Shown in pieces: positions 23,014 through 35,546 of a stretch of DNA of 64,000 bases (within the stretch, counting starts at the first letter, position 1; the number at the start of each line of letters is the position of its first letter). The DNA is from Acorus gramineus (Eukaryota > Streptophyta > Magnoliopsida > Acorales > Acoraceae). The translations under genes and the position numbers were made by a program. The notes beneath the pieces are model-generated. The model was not told the origin of the DNA. It did no database searches and worked only from the letters and a program-made list of their open reading frames with translations. The stretch spans positions 4,249,272 to 4,313,271 of the forward strand of contig CM060856.1 in the NCBI GenBank assembly GCA_030737835.1, in the 5' to 3' direction.

Positions 23014-26000
23014 TCAAGAATTTTGGTCGCAAACTCGTCGCATCCCGATTTCATACACCAGCTTCTTGAATGTTGATGTCGACAAAGCTTTAGTAAACAA
23101 ATCTGCAAGATTGTCCTTTGACTGAATTTGTTGAACATCAATTTCATGTCTCTGCTGGAGCTCATGAGTGTAAAAGAATTTTGGAGAAATATGCTTTGTT
23201 CTATCACCCTTGATATATCCCCCTTTGATTTGAGCAATGCATGCTGCATTGTCTTCATATATAGTTGTTGGAACATCTGTAATGAGAGATAGTCCGCATG
23301 CAGTACGAATATGATGAACCAAAGACCTTATCCACACGCATTCCCGGCTTGCTTCGTGGAGTGCAAGAATCTCAGAGTGGTTAGAAGACGTGGCGACCAA
23401 AGTCTGTTTCGTAGATCGCCAAGAGATTGCTGTGCCACCGCAAGTGAATACATAGCCTGTTTGTGAGCGAGCCTTGTGAGGATCTGAAAGATATCCTGAA
23501 TCTGCATAACCCTTTAGTTGTGCACCATTATTGGAATCCTTTGCATAGAATAGACCCATGTCTGACGTTCCACGAAGATAACGAAAAATGTGCTTCACAC
23601 CATTCCAATGCCTTCGAGTTGGTGCAGAGCTAAATCTGGCCAATAAATTAACTGAAAATGCAATGTCAGGTCTAGTGCATTGGGCCAAATATAATAAGGC
23701 ACCAATTGCACTAAGATATGGTACTTCAGGACCAAGAAGATTTTCAGTATCTTCTTTTGGACGAAAAGGGTCCTTCTTTGGGTCAAGTAACCTTACTACC
23801 ATTGGAGTACTTAATGGATGACATTTGTCCATATTAAAACGCTTCAGGATTTTTTCAACATATGTTGTTTGATGAACAAGTATCCCATTTGAACTTTGCT
23901 CAATTTGCAAGCCGAGACAATATCTTGTTTTTCCAAGATCTTTCATTTCAAACTCCTTTTTCAGATATTCGGAAGCCTTTTCGAGCTCTTCAGGAGTCCC
24001 AATTAGATTAATATCATCAACATATACTGCAATAATGGTAAATCCGAGTTCCGTTTTCTTAATAAATACACAGGGGCATATTGGATCATTGACATATCCT
24101 TCTTTTATTAAGTACTCACTAAGACGGTTATACCACATTCGTCCAGATTGCTTTAACCATACAAGGATCGTCTTAGCTTGATTGAGTACATGTTTCGTGG
24201 TTTTGCTTCAGGCAATTTTAGTCCTTCAGGAACTTTCATATAAATGTCGGTATCTAATTTTCCATATAAATATGCAGTAACCACATCCATTAGCTGCATG
24301 TCAAGTCCTTCTGAGACTACAAGACTAATTAAATACCGAAATGTGATTGTGTCCATCACAGGAGAATATGTCTCTTCAAAATCTATCCCAGGTCTCTGCA
24401 GGAAACCCTGTGCCACAAGACGAGCTTTGTATCTAACAATCTCGTTTCTTTCATTTCGTTTTCTCGCAAACACCCATTTACATCCTACTGGTTTAACACC
24501 TTCAGGGGTTAGGACTACTGGTCCAAATACTTGGTGTTTTGCAAGTGAATCCAATTCTGTTTGAATAGCAGCTTTCCATTGTGGCCAACAATTTTTTCGT
24601 CTGCATTCATCCACTGAACGTGGTTCTAAATCATTATCTGAAATGATTTCTGTAGCTACTGCAAATGAGAATATATCATCAACAAGCACTTGCTTTCGAT
24701 CCCACAATATTTGTGAATTTGCATAATTTATGGAAATTTCTTCATTTCCATGTACTTGTTCTTCATGCACGGGCGTCACTTCAGGGACGTCAGTCTCTTC
24801 AGGGACTTGTGTCACTTCAGGGACTTCTTCCTCTGTAGGAGTTATTATTGTGGGTCTTTCAAGTGTTTCATACTCTTCTAGAGAATTATTCTTCATTGTT
24901 TTTCTCCTTCGGGGAGCTGAATCTTTTGAGCCTATAGGTCTTCCACGCTTCAGGCGTGTTTTTGTTGATTCATTAGCCGGCATATTAGCAGTTTTTCCTA
25001 TTGGAACATTAATTCGAGCTGGAGTATTAGCAGCTGGAATATGTGATTTCATCACTTTTGCTGCATCATTGAATGCATCTGGCAATTGATGCGCAATTCT
25101 TTGAAGATGGTGATTCTTTGCACTTCAGTTTCACATTGATTAGTGCGAGGATCAAGATGAGACAAAGATGGAGTTTTCCATGTAAGTTCACGTCGTTCTT
25201 CTGGCGACGGATTTTCTCCCCCTAATGACGGGAATATTGTCTCATCAAAATGACAATCCGCAAATCGAGCGGTAAAAACATCCCCTGTCAATGGTTCAAG
25301 ATATCTTATAATAGAGGAGAATCAAAGCCTACATAAATTCCCAATCGACGTTGAGGGCCCATTTTAGTTCGTTGTGTAGGGGCAATAGGAACTTGTACAG
25401 CACAACCAAAAATTCGAAGATGTGAAATATTTGGTTGATGACCCAGTACGAGCTGTAAAGGGGAATATTGATGATAAGCAGTTGGCCGAAGGCGAACTAA
25501 TGCTGCTGCATGCAATATAGCATGACCCCAAGCTGAAACGGGTAATTTTGTCCTCAAAAGCATAGGACGTGCAATTAGCTGAAGATGCTTAATAAATGAT
25601 TCAGCTAATCCATTTTGGGTGTGCACATGAGCAACAGGGTGTTCAACATCGATGCCATGCGACATACAATAGTCGTTAAAAGTTTTCGATGTGAATTCAC
25701 CAGCTCCATCAAGACGTATTGACTTTATAGATAATCCGAAAAATGAGACTGTAATCGGATTATCTGAGCAAGTAGTCTTGCAAATGCAGCATTCCGAGTG
25801 GATAATAGACAAACATGCGACCATCTAGCAGATGCGTCTATCAATACCATAAAATACTTGAATGGTCCACATGGGGGGTGGATTGGGCCACATATATCCC
25901 CTTGGATTCTTTGCAAAAATGTTGGTGACTCAACATTGACTTTTGTAGGGGATGGTCTAACTATCAATTTTCCTTGTGAGCACGAAGTGCATTGATAGTG

Positions 26001-26549
26001 ATTAGGTAAAAGAATCTTCTGGTTCTTTAACGAATGCCCAAATGAATTATCAATTATTCGACGCATCATTGTAGATCCTGGATGCCCGAGACGATCATGC
26101 CAAAGTGTAAAAATATCTGAATCATAGAACTTCTGGTTCATTACAGCATATGATTCGATTGTTTTTATGGTTGTATAATACAACCCAGATGAGAAAGCAT
26201 GAAGTTTCTCTAATACATGTTTTTGGCCTGAAACAATTGAAGTAATGCATAAATACTCCATATTGTTTTCATTGATAGTCTCAATATGATATCCATTAAG
26301 ACGGATATCCTTAAAACTTAGCAGATTTCTTCTGGATCTTGCTGAATATAATGCATCATTAATACAAAATTTTGTACCTCCTGGTAATATTATATTTGCT
26401 CTTCCGGAGCCTTCAATTAATTTCGTAGTACCAGAAATGGTATTAACATTTGCATTGATTAATGTCAATGTCGAGAAATATTGTTTATTTCGTAGGATCG
26501 TATGTGTTGTAGCGCTGTCTGCTAGACAAATGTCACCAACCATAGCCAT
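23014..26549 (-). pseudogene. Copia pol: protease, integrase, reverse transcriptase, RNase H (frameshifted)
   Basis: Reading on the minus strand from 26549: a protease motif (LADSATTHTI), the GAG-pre-integrase and zinc part (WHDRLGHPG, CTSCSQGK), the integrase core (QGDICGPI with the first Asp, SIRLDGAGEFTS with the second, NGLAES with the Glu), the reverse transcriptase (GCKWVFARK, YKARLVAQGF, VYVDDINLIG) and RNase H (GYADSGYLSD, HEIDVQQIQSKDNLADLFTK). The frame is broken at about 25735 (after SHFSDY), about 25300 (after GFDSP), about 25090 (before LPDAFND) and about 24150 (after SLYG, where one T of a short T run is missing). Each break looks like a small indel. The first DNA-binding/gag part is absent upstream. 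Catalytic residues are otherwise kept, which suggests recent decay or assembly indels. Confidence 0.92.
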
Positions 26550-28380
26550 TCTTGTAAAAAAAAAATGAAATAAATAAGATAAATATAAAAATAAGAAAAA
26601 TGGATTTTAGATAACAAAAAAAATTATAATTATAAAAATTATAAAAGTCTGATCGTACATCAGGTACGTGACCATATTTTTAAAGCACCAAATACATAAC
26701 AATCATTTTCCTTGTGTTAGGGGTTTGTTCTGCAACCCTTTTCCCTTCAATTATGCTTTTGTTTAATAGCAAATCACTTCTAGTGATTTGAGATATTTTA
26801 CAAACTTTATGATTGTTGTGCCTTTTCAACTATATAAATCATGATCTCATCATTCATGACCACAACTTCCATGGCGAACATAAAATAAAATGCATTTACT
26901 TCGGGTAATGATGCTATGCCATTGAGTTGAGTTACATGATATTTTAAAAAAATCGTTGTTCGGCAACGAGAATATATAAAATTAATGCTCTCAATATTGC
27001 TACAACTGGAGCATATTTGAGGCATAATGGCCGGTGGACCTTTGTCAATGAGGTATTAATCTTTAAATCCTCTTCATTATGATGATGATGGTGAAATCTA
27101 ATCATAATTTACATGTTCCTGCTGGGATACATGGATCTTTTTTTTTATTTATTATTTGGTCCTTCAAGGACCCGAAAAATATATCATATAACTTTTGTTT
27201 GGTCCTACAGGGACACGAACAATCATGATTTTTGTATAGTCCTTCAGGGATAGAACAAAATAAAATTTTACATGTTCCTGCTGGGATATATGGATCTTTT
27301 TTTTTATTATTATTTGGTCCTTCAAGGACCCAAAAATATATCATATAACTTTTTTTGGTCCTACAGGGACACGAACAATCATGATTTTTGTATAGTCCTT
27401 CAGGGATAGAACAAAATAAAATTTTACATGTTCCTGCTGGGATATATGGATCTTTTTTTTTTTATTATTTGGTCCTTCAAGGACCCGAAAAATATATCAT
27501 ATAACTTTTGTTTGGTCCTACAGGGACACGAACAATCATGGTTTTTGTATAGTTCTTCAGGGATAGAACAAAATAAAATTTTACATGATCCTTCAAAGAT
27601 TCATATAATCATAATTTTTGTACAATCCTTCAGGGATAAAATAAAATAAAATTTGTATGATCCTTCATGGATACAATATAGTCATAGTCCTTCAGGGACA
27701 TTTTTAATCATATCTTTTACATGATTCTTCAAGGATCCATGTAATAATTTTTATAGTCCTTCAGGGATAGAATAAAATTTGCATGGTCTTATTGAAACAC
27801 ATTATTCATAATTTCTACATGGTCCTTCAGGGATCCATGTAATTACAATTTTTGTATGATCCTATAGGGACACATGACATTGTAACATTAAAATGAATTT
27901 CAAATCAAATATAAATATCAAATTAATTGATATTTGTGAGAACTTCTGGTTCACATCGATGTATAATATTTAAATTTTAATAAAAGATGACAAACATGGA
28001 ACAGTTACATGAAAAATAAATAATCAAATGATAGATGCCGCATATTGTTGCATGGAAAAATTGCATACTAGTTTTCATAAATTAATCATATCATAACATA
28101 TGTATGAAAAATTTTCACGGGGATTGCATGCATGGAAAATAAAAGATAGATGTATGCAATACATCAGATGAAAATAAAAGATAGATGCATACGGGTTCTA
28201 CACATAATTTACATACGGTTCCATGCATATTGAAAAAAATAATAATAATCATATGTATGTAGTAGATGATTTACATAAAAATACATAACATCAAGGGGGA
28301 GTATATTTTTTATATAGATCATTAAGAACCCATCGATACAAACCTTTCTCTTTAACAAAGAGCTTCTCGTGCTGATAACG
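26550..28380 (-). other. Noncoding copia leader where gag is expected
   Basis: 1.8 kb between the primer-binding site and pol with no gag-like frame on the minus strand. It contains the minisatellite at 27111-27880 and AT-rich sequence. A deleted or replaced gag is the simplest reading. Confidence 0.7.
27111..27880. repeat. Minisatellite of ~157-bp units in the copia leader
   Basis: Three well-kept units start at 27111, 27270 and 27426 with ACATGTTCCTGCTGGGATA. Each contains four versions of a shorter word of the type GTCCTTCAGGGA or GTCCTACAGGGAC. Past about 27580 the array continues as shorter, diverged copies of the TCCTTCAGGGA word up to about 27870. No coding or CRISPR character. Confidence 0.85.
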
Positions 28381-28691
28381 TGTTGTAAACTAAATAGAAT
28401 ATGATATATAAGAGTATATAAACAAAGCACACAAGCATATAGAAGAGAAGTAGAGAGAGATTCTTATTCACTATTTGTTGGTTGATTGAATACAAGAGAA
28501 AAACCCCTCTATTTATAGGGTGCATAGAGGAATCCCAAAGGTGGAGAGTTACAAGTCTATAGAGGTGAGGGGGAGATAGTGGGGCAATAATAGGAGTGTT
28601 ATGGAATAGAAGAGTGGGGGAGGTTATGGAGTTGAAGAGTGGGGGAGGTTATGGGTTAGAGAAGTGGTGGTTATCCACCATATTCACAACA
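28381..28691 (-). repeat. Copia 5' LTR
   Basis: 311 bp. Contains the same TATA-like box (about 28510-28518, minus strand). It has an extra gattga unit and a second copy of the gaagagtgggggaggttatg segment compared with the 3' LTR. Confidence 0.95.
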
Positions 28692-29011
28692 GACTGGATA
28701 TTCAATCATTCACAATATTTTTCAACTTATATATCATATGTAATTTCAGTAGAAAGAATAGAGGTTAACATTGACTTATTCAGGATTTGTGTTACTCCAT
28801 CTGCTTTCATATTGTAACTAAACAAAAAAGCAGCATTTACATACCAAAACCTTCTTTCCATTTGTATGTATGTACACTTCCTCCCAGCTCCTCTATTACA
28901 ATTGGAAAGCCTCGCATGATGCAAGTAGGATATCCTCCACATGAATAGAAGTTCAAACACCAATTTTTGAACACCATGTCAATCCAAATCTGTACATCCT
29001 GACTTTTCATA

Positions 29012-32000
29012 TTATTCTAGCAATGGTTGTTCCTCAGCATGAAGTCTCTGAAGCGCCTGTCTGGCATAGGCCGTAATGGCTATAGTGGCAGCTAAAGTAG
29101 TGCAGAAGCCAAGGACATCATAGATGATCTGCGGCACTGACAGGAATCCTCGGCCATGTGATGCATCCACTAAATTCCTTAGGAGTATCCCACTGCATCA
29201 AATTCACAAATTAACATAAATAAACACAAAACCAAGTAAAAACTGAGGTAGTTCTCCAGTTATCATCTGTACAAACAATGAACAACTAGTGCAAAGGATA
29301 ACCAAAGTCAAGAAGTGAAACATTTTTAGAAATTCAAATATGTTTTGAGTTATGAAAGCAGTAACCAGTCTATGGGCCCGTTTGGTATCACTTAATTAAA
29401 GTAATTCCGCTTTTAATTAAGCAGAAAGCCAAAAAGTATTGTCAAACGCATTCTAAAAGGCAAAGTTAATTAAAAAGTTACTTCCAATTTTTAATACAAA
29501 AAAATTGCTTTTTAAAAAGCTCAGAAAATGCGCTTTCCAAGAAAGTCTATTTATTCCACTCTGTTCAAAATCTTACTTTTCAAATGTGACAGATGGAGAT
29601 TTTAAACTGTTTCCCAACAACCCAAATGGATTTAACATTATCTGAAAGGTGTAAATGGTTTTTTAATGGATTTAACAAAATCTAAATGTTCAAGCAAAAA
29701 TCACCCACTTGGTAGGAGCCAAGCCCCCCCACCACAGGCCTTGCAAACTTTCACCATATTCTTGCTAAATATTAATATGTTGACCTAAATATTGCCAATC
29801 AAACTTATAAGAAGAAAGCAAATTCCCTCAGCTAAAAGATTCTTTTCCCACTGATCATGCAATCATACCACTATGTATCCTAAATATTACACTACATTTC
29901 AAATAAAACATAGTAGAATTATGTGTATTTTCTATGCATAAAATGATCCCCCTTTTAGAAAAATATTTCTCAGAACCACCCCAACTCAGCTGTAGCCTTC
30001 CAGCAAAGTGTGCCCATAAATTTTTAAATACACAAAAAAGAATGAAAAATCCCCAAAATATTTCAGAACATGGATGGTATAATTATGTGTGGTATCAATT
30101 GCATTGGACGGTTCCCCTTTTGACAAAAGAGGTTGAAAAAAAAAAGAATTCCCACTCAGCTGTAGACTTAAAAAATTTTAAAACCACAAAAAGGAATGAA
30201 AAAACCCCAAATATTTCATTATGATAAAAGTGCTACAATTTGGTTGCATATGCCTGAACAGACTTATGTGTCCTATTGCATAGGATGAGCCCCTTTTGGC
30301 AAAAAATTTCTCCGGCTGGAGGCTCCAAAACACAGAACACCCACCCAGCTGTGGACTTCCAGCCTAACTGAAAAATTTGTCGATAAAAATTTTAAAACCA
30401 CAAAAAGCAATGAACCGGAAATATTTCAGTGATACAAGTTTGACTGTGTATGCCTAACAAATGCAGGAAACAAAGAAATCTACCATTGTTATGCATGAGG
30501 GAAATTACAATGATGTCAATGAATATATGGATCAATATACTTATCTCAGATAATGCGGGCACTATACTGTGTCCATGTTCCCATGCACAAAAAGTGTACA
30601 CAAGCATGGAGCATATGCAAGAGGAAAAATATCTTGACATGCCATGCATGATGGTGTACAGTGAAACAAGAAAGGCAGAGAAAGACATCGTCACACATAG
30701 TAAAGGAATGGTTTGTATACCATACACGCTTAGGAACCTGATTCGTCTATAATGTTCAGATTACAGAGAGCCTTGACGTACGAGATATGGAGAAAACCAT
30801 AGTCATGATATAAGAATGGAAAAAACATCATTTGTGAACCATACATGTCAAGGATCTGGTTTAAGTCCATAGTCTAATATGATCAAGCAGAAAACTTATA
30901 TTGCTACACTGTAAGATTAATTCAACAGGACTATGCTGAAGTGGTAGCAAACCTGTAGATTGTAAGAAATGTTTCTGGTATGGTTCCAACCAGTGATCCA
31001 AGTATGTATGGGGAATACTTCACATTTGTGGCAACAGAAGCATAGTTGAAAATGAGATATGGGAAAGGAGATATTCGGAGTAAGACAACAGCTCGAAACT
31101 GGTGAAACCAATTTCCTTCACCAGCTAATCTTACTATAGCTGCTTTCTTCGGCCATCTTTCTAGCCACCTCTGCAAACCCAATAACAAGAGAAATAAAAA
31201 AATGGCACATGAATTTCCAGTGTAATAACAGTTCGCAGTGGAAGAAAACATGTTCTCAAGAACCACAAACTTACATGTATTTTGTGCCGAAAGAGAGACC
31301 CAATGAAGTATGGCAATGACATCCCCAAACTCATTCCCGCCATGATCAATAAAAAACCGTAACCATATCCAAATGTCATCCCAGCAATCCACATGCAAGG
31401 TGCAGAAGGCAACAACAGAGCTGGAAAAACTGCTATAGAAGCGAAAAGAATCAACCCAAGAACTGGTGTGCTAAATGTTGTCATCTCCCATTCCAAGATT
31501 GGTGCAACCACCTGCCAGAATAGAAAATAAACAATAACGAATGAGAACCTTCACATAGAAGAACAAATGTGCAGTATTATGGCTGAAAGAACATCAGTAA
31601 ATAACTAGTTCTTTTAATGATAACTAAGATAACAAAATTTGAGTAATCATGTCCGAAATAAGGTGAATGACAAACAGTTCAGATTTACGATGGTACACAA
31701 ACATAAGATAGAACCAAAACATCAATATGTTGTACATATAAATGATGATTGCCATAATTGATACATCAGCATCATCAACATCAATGCCATCTCTAATCAA
31801 CAGTTCTCAACTGACTTGGTGGATTTCGACGTATGATCCTTGACCAAGCTCTTGCCAAGATTGACACATCAATTTATCTCATAGTTGATGGCATTTAGAT
31901 CAATGATCCAGATTTTGGCAAAACTGCATATGTTATCATCACAATTATCCACCTCAGAAGAAGTTAAAAAAAAAAAAAAGACCTATTTCTCATCAAACAA

Positions 32001-35000
32001 ATCAAAATAAGCTTTCCAATCTAACTTTCACAAACGATAATTCATTTCCATAACTATTTTGCTAATACCACACATTTCTTGTCCAGCAATCCAAAACTCG
32101 ATTGTAGATTTTCTCCCAAAGCAGTTCCCAACCATCAAAGAGGATACTGGGAATTTATGACCACTTAATAGTCACTGGCATGTTTTAAACTCTTGATGAG
32201 TATAAATATGCTGAGGGTTCCCAGCTGCATACTATCTAACTTCCATAATTTTTGTGCAATTTTGTCCAATATTATGAAACACTAACATCTATGTCAATAA
32301 TTCTAACTTAAGCATACTTTGGATGTTTCACCAAAGTTCATTAAATTTGGTGGACATCCCATATTTCATCAGAAAACTGTAGCACACTTATATTTGCCAG
32401 AAAATAAACATTCAAACTACTAAGAAATAATCAAAGATTACATTCGCAGATCCATTAATGTGTCGGTGTCTCCCATATGCATGACATCTAATTTCGCAAC
32501 AATAAGCTAGTGGAGCCCATATGATATTATAGAACACTAATATCTAAAGGAAGCCTTTTTCTGCAATGATTTAGGTGTCACTGAATAAACATTATAAAAA
32601 AATATATATATGAGAATGCCATTATTTTATGACTAGCCATTTGCAGCATGATATGATATGGTTTATAGAAATCTTAACCCTAAAACCCAATACACCCTGG
32701 AGGTCGCAGTACCGGAATGGAAGAGGTGAATTAGAACCATATAAAATACACAAATTTGACAAATATGACCACAATTCAGAAAGACAAATTGAAATCCAGT
32801 GATCAAGATTATTCAGCTCAAATAAAATACATTAGGTTTAGAGTCTTTCATAAATCAGCATTAAATTCCATATGCAGATGTGATGCTCACTGTTTTACCA
32901 AGGGTGACAATGTCCAACATGTTCAAATATTTCATTGAACCTATGAGCCCTGACTTCATCAATATAATGAACATAACCCCGATGGACGATGATGATAAAC
33001 CACCACTAAACAAATATTCCAGTTCACAACAAGGACATTCTTAGAGTGGTAGTAGGATAATTTGTTTGGAACTAAAAATTCGGATACATACTTCCTCACA
33101 AATGATTTTCCAATATATTGTCATTCAAAGGCATCAGTTGAATACTATTTCACATTACGATAAAAAATTCTTCCTACATTTTTTTTATTGAGAAATGGTA
33201 GGTACACTGCCACCTAATTTTATTAACCTAAAGGTAGAATATGGGGTGTGCCAAATAATACAAAAAGGAAAGAAGACGAATAGAGGAAAGACCCATAGTA
33301 GATGAGAAGGCTACTGCAAACCCATAAATCAGATGGTTCAATTACAACCCTACCCATAGAATTTTCCATTCAAAATCTTTTCATACTTATTCTAACCTTT
33401 ATTTGATAATTGATAATATGTATAGAATGGTATTCTGTATCCACTCACCACGCGAAGAGTACAATAAACAAAGAAACTTTTTTGAGAAACTTGGTAGGAA
33501 TCCTACCACCAAATCTTATTAGAATTAACAAACACAGAAAATTTCCCTTCTCCTTCCTACCAATTGGCCTCTAAGAGGTCCAACAACCCCAAGCCAACTC
33601 TCAAAAGATGGAAACATTCTTCAGGAGGAAATTGAGATCTTCATCTCCTTTGTTTGGGGGCATCTTTCTTTCCCATAATATGCTAATGTAATGGTAGTGT
33701 CCAAAAAATACACACATACACATACGAAAGGCTCTATATCTTCCAAAGAAAAGTTCAGACACAATAAATTCCTAAATCATAAAAAAACCCAACATCTAAA
33801 CCAACATAGATGCAAAGCTATCCTACCAAAAATGCAATCATCCTTGTTGTAAGGCTCACAATCTCTGCTATGATGTATTTTCTACCAAACTATCCCATGT
33901 AGCGTCCCCATATTGTCATTTGTGTTTGAAGACTCTCTTTGTCCTTTATGTTTGAAGCCGTCTCCACAAAATTTAAATTTTCCCATAATTTTTTTTTTTT
34001 TTTTTGCTAAAGGAAAAATTGAGTCCTCATATAGTTCACAATGGAGAATTCCAACTTGGAACCACCTGTGCTTATTTTCCTTTGTCAATACTTTTGACAA
34101 AAAAGACTAACCATGTAGCCTTGAACCCTTTAGAAGGGGCTTCCAACCCCACACACACTAGAGGGAAAAAGAAAAGAATTTCTTAAATTTTTTATACAGT
34201 CCTGACTTTTCATCACCTTCAATTAAAAATCGTACATAGTAGAAGAGCTTTGCAAAGAAGACCTTCCTTTCACTTCTCTTACTAGACACTTGGTCCTCCA
34301 AATTTACATTGATTGGAATCGTCTCACCGTGTCTTTGGACACTGCCATCTATTCACCCATGACACTCCTACATCGTGGACACCATGTTCATTAATCACAT
34401 TTCGGACACCGTGTTTATCCATCTCAGCATTTTCACCTCAGCTAAACTCATTGTTGATCAGCCCTTTCAGCTAAACACATTTCTGATTCTAATAGATGTC
34501 CCATCTTTAGAAAACTTGTTCTTATCATCATTGGTATGGTTGACATCACAAACTGGAATCAATGCCAGCAAACCTCATACATATGTTGGTTTCCAACCCA
34601 TCTGAGCCGGCAAACTCCCTTCATCCAGACGAGATTGCTTCCATGACCAACCACCAATTGCAACTCTTTTCACCACTGCCGTAGTAAGGAATTAACAGTT
34701 CATCCACTTCTTCTGATGATTAGGGGCCGTCTTTTTAACTTATAGCTGATGTACAATGAGTACACACGGATGGGAGAATGACAACCCTGTGTTAATGACA
34801 CCAAGACATCTTTCATGGGCTTCCTTATTTAGCCTCACATCCATATGGAAAAATCAAAGGACCATCACTTTTCTACCATATCGATGCATCCCAAAGCATC
34901 ATAATCATCCACATCCAACAAAATTTCAAAAAAGTCATAACCTTGTCTTCCCTTTCCTATAGAACATGCCATTTACACCCTTAACCATTTTCACCCATAA

Positions 35001-35546
35001 GAACATCCTCCAAATCCCCATCCTAATTCTCTAGCATCAGCCAACTAGTCGCATACAAAAATCTTAAAACTCACATTTTTTTCGCATAACTTTATCCAGA
35101 AACCCATTTACATTGTCGGAAATCTAAAATTGAATCAACTTTATAAAGAACATTCAGAATGACATGCATTAGGCAACAACTCTTTATACCAATAAAACAA
35201 TAAACAGTCCAATAAATTAATCAATCCAAAGAAGCAACATAAACATCAAGCATGCAAAAAAACACGAAATAATCATAGATACCTTATCAATGAGAAGAGG
35301 GCCACCCCATACAACGAAAGCGGCACCCGCCACCACCAGACCAAGGCACAATAAAACGGCCTTGCTCCACCAACAAAACCTCCTCCCTTTCTCGACCGAC
35401 CAATACTCCGTCACCGTCGGCTCCGCCCCCTCCGACAACCCCATCCTCACGTAATCCCCATACCCGACGTCATCCATAATCAGCTTCGCATCGGCGGCGG
35501 CGCCGACGACCGCAATATCATGAACGACATGTATCTGACAAGTCAT
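29012..35546 (-). CDS. VTT-domain (SNARE-associated Golgi / TVP38-DedA family) membrane protein
   Basis: Four exons on the minus strand: 35546-35283, 31511-31275, 31170-30953 and 29192-29012 (stop TAA at 29012-29014). All introns have GT-AG ends (3771, 104 and 1760 bp) and the phases fit, giving 299 residues. The first exon encodes an N-terminal segment of about 60 residues and a TM helix ([19 protein letters not shown]). Exons 2-3 hold the VTT core: [57 protein letters not shown] and [12 protein letters not shown]. Exon 4 adds a C-terminal TM helix and an acidic tail ending QPLLE. It resembles Arabidopsis At1g12450/At4g22850 proteins. Family knowledge: VTT proteins act in the endomembrane system, with lipid-scramblase activity shown for TMEM41B and VMP1; the plant role is not settled. 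ATG 35546 gives the longest form; a second ATG 24 codons later (MDDVGYG) is possible. The copia element follows the stop by about 320 bp. Confidence 0.92.
29193..30952 (-). other. Intron 3 of the VTT gene
   Basis: Contains related direct repeats around 29935-30420 (phrases such as ccacccaactcagctgta, aaaccacaaaaagg and atgatcccccttttag in several diverged copies). A transposon-end-like phrase, GGGCCCGTTTGGTATCA, is at about 29374, but its partner end was not found. Confidence 0.5.
31512..35282 (-). other. Intron 1 of the VTT gene (3.8 kb)
   Basis: AT-rich, with many short open frames that show no domain. Around 33180-33600 two related phrases occur, GAGAAATGGTAGG and GAGAAACTTGGTAGG, each followed by a CTACC/CTGCCACC...AATTTTATTA-like stretch, perhaps fragments of an unidentified retroelement. 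No nested complete transposon was recognised. Confidence 0.6.

Larger units (their letters stand above)
22482..28691 (-). mobile_element. Ty1-copia LTR retrotransposon, gag-less and frameshifted
   Basis: Element of 6.2 kb on the minus strand with LTRs at 22482-22762 (3') and 28381-28691 (5') that begin TGTTGTAAAC and end CACAACA. The 5-bp target duplication GACTG is exact (22477-22481 and 28692-28696). A purine tract, AGGGGGAG on the minus strand, abuts the 3' LTR. Next to the 5' LTR the minus strand reads CGTTATCAGCACGAG, a primer-binding-site-like sequence different from the usual TGGTATCAGAGC. The order protease, integrase, reverse transcriptase, RNase H defines copia. The place of gag (about 26.6-28.3 kb) holds noncoding DNA with a minisatellite. 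It lies about 320 bp past the stop codon of the VTT gene on the same strand. Confidence 0.95.

Noticed and set aside
23588..23821. Plus-strand frames inside the copia element (also 24244-24564, 24730-25089, 25798-25995)
   Set aside because: Shadows of the minus-strand pol reading frame.
27111..27880. CRISPR-like regularly spaced repeats
   Set aside because: Plant nuclear DNA; the spacers are themselves repeated and the units grade into each other, as in a minisatellite.
29374..29400. hAT/MITE end GGGCCCGTTTGGTATCA in intron 3 of the VTT gene
   Set aside because: Typical transposon-end wording, but I found no matching inverted end or target duplication nearby, so no element is called.
34375..34962. 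Open frames in intron 1 of the VTT gene
   Set aside because: No domains, no similarity among them, and they lie within a well-supported GT-AG intron.
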